DNA from: Clostridiales bacterium UBA3953
Lineage (GTDB): Bacteria > Bacillota > Clostridia > Oscillospirales > CAG-272
Length of the DNA stretch: 8,676 bases
NCBI GenBank assembly: GCA_002385415.1
Contig: DGDL01000014.1
Coordinates: 1 to 8,676, forward strand
Direction: 5' to 3'
Each line of letters opens with the position of its first letter. The stretch's first letter is position 1. A program made the translations under genes and the position numbers. The notes beneath the pieces were generated by a model. The model saw only the letters and a program-made list of their open reading frames with translations, searched no databases and had not been told where the DNA came from. Below, piece by piece: positions 5,616 to 8,676 of this stretch.

Positions 5616-7112
5616 TCAATACTCCAATTCCAATATCATCTCATACGTTTTATCAAGTTTAGACTGTAGTGCTTTTTGCTGCTTTTGGTATTCCGATGCC
5701 AGATTCCCGGATTCAAACGCTGCGCGCAGCATATCTACGATACCGATTGCAAAGCAGTCTGAAACCTCGTATTGCAGCGAGTCTTTGACAATATCAAGCA
5801 TTTTTGAGGCATCATCGTCGCGGAACCGTTTTGTCTTTATCGTTATTTCGTAATATGCCGGCACAACGTTGATGCTTGACAGCCATGCCAAATACTCGAG
5901 AATCATGCCTGTGCGCTCATGTTCGGTTACTAAAACGGGTATGCCCATTGCGGTGCAGTGGAAATCAAGTTTGTGATAATATCTTTCCTGTGACGAATCA
6001 AACTTGGGGTTTGGCACTATACCGTAATCTGCGTCCATGTTAGAAAACTGATGGGCGGCGTTTGTCCCGTTTTGCACAAACAAAAATTGACCGGCAGCAA
6101 ATCGTGAGCGTCCAAAATCATAGATATGTAAAAACTCGCTTGTGTCGCTTCCCGCCGCCACCTTCGTATATTCCATAGTACAAGTCGTATCTCCCAAAGT
6201 TTCAATCAGTTTCTGCATCACGCTTACCGTTCTGTCGTTCATCAGCACAAGCACAGGTTTACCCGTTTCGTCATTTTCGGTATACCGGATGCCGGAACCG
6301 ATCAGAAGATACAGATAGTTGCCGTCGTTTGAAAACAGCTCTGTCAGCATGCCGTATTGGTCTTTGTTTGTCATCTCGCCGTCGCCGTCAAGGTCGCGGG
6401 ATACGCTTCTAACCATTTGTAAAAATGTATCGAGTACCCACTCGTTTTTATAGACCAGCTCATACGGGTTCGGGAGGCTAAAGTCGGTGAGGATGTCTTT
6501 GTTAAAATACAAAAAACGGGCTCCGGCCAAGTTGTTGAGGCTTATGTCACAGGTGACAAAATATAGTTTTCCCGCAATTTCAAGCTCGCGCATCGAGTTT
6601 GAGTCCCAATATTGGCGGCTGTAATCAATATATGGGTAGTTTTTAATGTTGTACAGCATCTTGCCGGTCGCAAGTGAGCCGATATGCACACGCTGTTCCC
6701 ACAACACGTCGAAAACCGCATCGCCTGCAGCAATCAGCTTTCTTGCCATCTCGCCAACCGGGTCGGCTTCAAGATGTGATATTGTAATGTTGAACTTTTC
6801 TTCGGCGGCAAGGTTGCGCCTATACACGGCATCATTTACAGGCTCACCGTTTTCGGCATCCGCGTCGAAAAACTGCTCTCTGTAGGTGACATCTTCGGCC
6901 GAGGGTCTTCCCAAAATAGCAAACTCGTAGCCGTCAAATTTCTCGGCCGGCAACTCGGGCTCAGGGTTTGGGTCATCGGTTTCCTGTGGCTCGGTTATCT
7001 TGTTTGGAATGTTTGAATCGGGCTTTCCGCCCGTCTGCTCCGAACATGAAACGGCAAGAATGGATGCTATCAGTAAAAAAACTATAACGGTCGGCACTTT
7101 AATATGCGTCAT
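5616..7112 (-). CDS. Extracellular solute-binding lipoprotein (ABC-transporter type)
   Basis: The 498-residue protein starts with a lipoprotein signal peptide: a charged start, a hydrophobic core at 6-19, then AVSC with the lipidated Cys at 23. A Pro/Glu/Asp-rich linker (about 30-57) tethers it to the outer membrane face. The body resembles carbohydrate-binding family 1 extracellular proteins, with the typical FDGYEF opening (59-64), NDAVYRRN (93-100) and a DxDGDG loop ending in DQYG (240-254) that looks like a calcium-binding site. It would capture a solute, probably a sugar or oligosaccharide, for an ABC importer. No permease or ATPase gene lies in the window, which is unusual. The start has an AAAGGGAG ribosome-binding site about 8 nt upstream. 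It has its own strong promoter just behind the AraC gene. Class secure; ligand unknown. Confidence 0.85.
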   Translation of the reverse strand: MTHIKVPTVIVFLLIASILAVSCSEQTGGKPDSNIPNKITEPQETDDPNPEPELPAEKFDGYEFAILGRPSAEDVTYREQFFDADAENGEPVNDAVYRRNLAAEEKFNITISHLEADPVGEMARKLIAAGDAVFDVLWEQRVHIGSLATGKMLYNIKNYPYIDYSRQYWDSNSMRELEIAGKLYFVTCDISLNNLAGARFLYFNKDILTDFSLPNPYELVYKNEWVLDTFLQMVRSVSRDLDGDGEMTNKDQYGMLTELFSNDGNYLYLLIGSGIRYTENDETGKPVLVLMNDRTVSVMQKLIETLGDTTCTMEYTKVAAGSDTSEFLHIYDFGRSRFAAGQFLFVQNGTNAAHQFSNMDADYGIVPNPKFDSSQERYYHKLDFHCTAMGIPVLVTEHERTGMILEYLAWLSSINVVPAYYEITIKTKRFRDDDASKMLDIVKDSLQYEVSDCFAIGIVDMLRAAFESGNLASEYQKQQKALQSKLDKTYEMILELEY

Positions 7113-7257
7113 GACTACACTCCCTTTGTGAAAATTTATATTATCATCTTAAATGATGTCTTATATTTGGGGGTGTGCGCATATTGTTTCCGTTAAGGGG
7201 GTTTGCTTTTCAATCCGATGCTATTTTATGGAGCTTATGCGTTTTATATCCATTTCA

Positions 7258-7286
7258 ATTGTACAACTTGCCGTATTACATGTCAA
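7258..7286 (-). promoter_or_regulatory. Strong sigma-A-type promoter of the solute-binding lipoprotein gene
   Basis: The minus strand has TTGACA (7286-7281, a perfect -35), a 17-nt spacer and TACAAT (7263-7258, a 5/6 -10). It starts 22 bp past the AraC stop codon and would give a leader of about 138 nt. The -10 overlaps the palindrome TTGTACAA, a possible operator. A weaker alternative (AAGACA, 16 nt, TATAAA) lies close to the lipoprotein start codon. Confidence 0.75.
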
Positions 7287-7308
7287 CGTTTTATAATGTT
7301 TTTGCGCG

Positions 7309-8196
7309 TTATTTCCGAACCTTTATTTCTCTAAATTCTCTTACTGTAATCCCTTTGTGCTTTTTGAACAACCTTGACAGGTAATTTTCGTCATATATCC
7401 CGACGCTTTCGCCTGCTTCTCTAAGTGTTGCGCGGCTTGTCGCTACCATCTCAGCCACCTTGTCCAGCTTTACTTTTGTTATATATCCTCCAATCGTCTG
7501 ACCCGTAACACTTCTAAAAAGATTGCATAGATAGCTTTCACTGATATTCAGCGCCCCGGCTATTTCCCGTATCGTGATTTTCCGGCTCAAGTTATCGGTT
7601 ATATATTGCATTGCGCGCCTGACATACATGATTTTGCCCGGCGAAAGCCCCTCACAGCTTTCGGATATTGCCTCGCGCTCGCTCTGCTCGGTTATTTCCG
7701 CAAGCAGGTCGAGCAGCATACCCGCACAGCGCAGATTTTTTGTGCTGTCGTGCGACGAATGGGCGCTTATAATGCGCATTATAAGATTTTTTATCTCCGC
7801 ATTGTTTTGATTTATCACAAAACAGTCTGGCAATATAGCCATGAGATTAGCTTTTTCCGTCCTTTCAACTGCCCCGCGGCTGCACGACACGACCTCCTCT
7901 TTTGTTATCGGATGTTTTTCGTATTCAAAATTTATACCTACCGTATAGTGACTGTGCAGCGGAGCATCGCTTTTCATCGAAAACGCCCTGTCGTAAAAGC
8001 TGACCGCAACGCACGGCGGCTCGATAAAACACTTTTCGCCGTCGGCATAAGTTCTGACGGCGCTGCCTTGCTCGAAATACGTTATCTCAAGCATGCCCGC
8101 CGCCGGAGCAAAGAAAAAATCATAGCGCTGCGTTTTATAGCCATGGGCAAACATTACCCGGGGAAGCTGTTTTATTAGAATTTTACTGTATTTCAT
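7309..8196 (-). CDS. AraC-family transcriptional regulator
   Basis: With the ATG at 8196 the protein has 295 residues. The C-terminal 110 residues are a typical AraC DNA-binding domain with two helix-turn-helix units: ITIREIAGALNISESYL (about 207-223) and ATLREAGESVGIYDENYLSRLF (about 256-277), the latter ending with the family's FKKHKGITVREFR-type tail. The N-terminal half (about 1-110) has the beta-rich, cupin-like pattern of AraC sensor domains. Such proteins bind a sugar or other effector and activate nearby promoters. It lies between the lipoprotein gene and a divergent glycyl-radical enzyme gene, so it probably controls one or both. A TTG three bases upstream is in frame, but the GGAAGG site (8205-8210) is spaced 8 nt from the ATG, so I prefer ATG. 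I see no terminator after it. Confidence 0.9.
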   Translation of the reverse strand: MKYSKILIKQLPRVMFAHGYKTQRYDFFFAPAAGMLEITYFEQGSAVRTYADGEKCFIEPPCVAVSFYDRAFSMKSDAPLHSHYTVGINFEYEKHPITKEEVVSCSRGAVERTEKANLMAILPDCFVINQNNAEIKNLIMRIISAHSSHDSTKNLRCAGMLLDLLAEITEQSEREAISESCEGLSPGKIMYVRRAMQYITDNLSRKITIREIAGALNISESYLCNLFRSVTGQTIGGYITKVKLDKVAEMVATSRATLREAGESVGIYDENYLSRLFKKHKGITVREFREIKVRK

Positions 8197-8204
8197 CAAG
8201 CTTG

Positions 8205-8210
8205 CCTTCC
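8205..8210 (-). promoter_or_regulatory. Ribosome-binding site of the AraC-family gene
   Basis: GGAAGG on the minus strand is 8 nt from the ATG at 8196 but only 5 nt from the in-frame TTG at 8199, which favours the ATG as the start. Confidence 0.65.
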
Positions 8211-8235
8211 GCTTAACTAAAACTCTTTCATCCTA

Positions 8236-8264
8236 ATAGTAACAAAATTGTCCAGATTGTGCAA
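8236..8264 (-). promoter_or_regulatory. Possible promoter of the AraC-family gene
   Basis: TTGCAC (8264-8259) and TACTAT (8241-8236) on the minus strand are 17 nt apart. The -35 match is poor, as expected if the gene needs an activator, or the match may be chance. Confidence 0.35.
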
Positions 8265-8272
8265 TATTCTGC

Positions 8273-8301
8273 ATGGCATTATTTCAAATTTTTGCTATAC
8301 T
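8273..8301 (+). promoter_or_regulatory. Probable promoter of the glycyl-radical enzyme gene (extended -10)
   Basis: TGCTATACT (8293-8301) is an extended -10 element. ATGGCA (8273-8278), a 4/6 match to the -35, lies 17 nt upstream. A weak -35 with an extended -10 is common at activator-dependent promoters, and the AraC-family gene next door is divergent. The leader would be about 55 nt and contains a small CGGC/GCCG hairpin. Confidence 0.55.
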
Positions 8302-8364
8302 GACATTGGAAACAAGTCTCCGGCTTTCGCCGAATACCCACAATATCCGAAAGGTCGCGGTTTT

Positions 8365-8676
8365 ATGAAACGCCTTGATTTGCTGAAAGAAGAAATAGCG
8401 AGCATACCGCTCAAAAGCAAACCTGTAACACAGTATCTTATGTATCTCGGGTACTGCGAGCATTTTGACGACGAGGTGCCGATAGCAAGGGCGCACGCAG
8501 TAGAGTCGCTTTTCACACGTCACGAGCCGTTTATTTATAAAAATGACCTTGTCGCCGGCTCTATCCGCGGGCGCATGTCGGACGACCCCGAGCTTACCGA
8601 CGCGACGCTTTCAAGAGCGTCCTCCATTGTCGGCAGCTACGGTTCAAACCACTTCTGGACCAACGCCGACCACTTC
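8365..8676 (+). CDS. Probable pyruvate formate-lyase-type glycyl-radical enzyme, N-terminal fragment (runs off the right edge)
   Basis: The first 104 codons are present, from an ATG with an AAAGG site 10 nt upstream. The segment with RAHAVESLF (42-50), PFIYKNDLVAGSIRG (55-69) and GSNHFWTNADHF (93-104) resembles the opening of the PFL-like domain of glycyl-radical enzymes. There an Arg/Ala-rich helix is followed by a 'xxLVAG' strand and a Gly/His-rich loop. These oxygen-sensitive enzymes cleave or dehydrate small metabolites by radical chemistry and need a radical-SAM activase. The active-site Cys and Gly lie beyond the edge, so neither the exact class (formate-lyase, diol dehydratase, decarboxylase or other) nor activity can be judged. 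Family call is likely, not certain. Confidence 0.65.
   Translation, partial: MKRLDLLKEEIASIPLKSKPVTQYLMYLGYCEHFDDEVPIARAHAVESLFTRHEPFIYKNDLVAGSIRGRMSDDPELTDATLSRASSIVGSYGSNHFWTNADHF

Noticed and set aside
7606..8178. 190-codon plus-strand open frame
   Set aside because: It is antisense to the AraC-family gene, whose helix-turn-helix motifs are unmistakable.
8284..8523. Minus-strand open frames opposite the right-edge gene
   Set aside because: They overlap the plus-strand glycyl-radical enzyme start and its promoter, and lack a ribosome-binding site and family features.
1..8676. CRISPR array, tRNA or rRNA genes
   Set aside because: I found no regularly spaced repeats and no cloverleaf or ribosomal RNA sequence on reading through. 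Short or divergent RNAs could be missed without a search.

Overview
The window looks like chromosomal DNA from an anaerobic Firmicute of the class Clostridia. The reasons are AT-rich intergenic DNA around moderately GC coding sequence, strong purine-rich Shine-Dalgarno sites, sigma-A-type promoters, stem-loop/T-tract terminators, a lipobox lipoprotein and the start of a probable glycyl-radical enzyme. No species can be named from the sequence. All genes but the last lie on the minus strand, so they read from right to left.

Left part (1-2804): the first 20 codons of a short-chain dehydrogenase run off the left edge. Next comes a two-gene operon. A GTG-started, internally duplicated DUF1538 membrane protein is followed 38 bp later by a protein made of two fused PII-like domains. 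A good promoter lies about 175 bp upstream of the operon. A textbook terminator lies about 195 bp beyond its last stop codon, and the DNA in between is unusually rich in GC inverted repeats. The natural reading is a membrane transporter of unknown substrate controlled by a dedicated tandem PII-like partner; this pairing is the best candidate here for a poorly described system.

Middle part (3120-7286): a strong sigma-A promoter directly behind the AraC gene drives a lipoprotein solute-binding protein. This is followed by a short broken copy of the 5' end of a Gfo/Idh/MocA oxidoreductase gene, then an APH-fold small-molecule kinase, then an intact Gfo/Idh/MocA oxidoreductase that ends at a clear terminator. 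The broken copy and the intact gene form direct repeats on either side of the kinase gene, which suggests duplication followed by insertion or deletion.

Right part (7309-8676): an AraC-family regulator is divergent from a plus-strand gene cut by the right edge, whose N-terminus resembles pyruvate formate-lyase-type glycyl-radical enzymes. The AraC protein, lipoprotein, oxidoreductase and glycyl-radical enzyme together suggest a locus for sensing and using a carbohydrate or related carbon source. No ABC permease, glycoside hydrolase or radical-SAM activase is in the window, so the substrate stays unknown.
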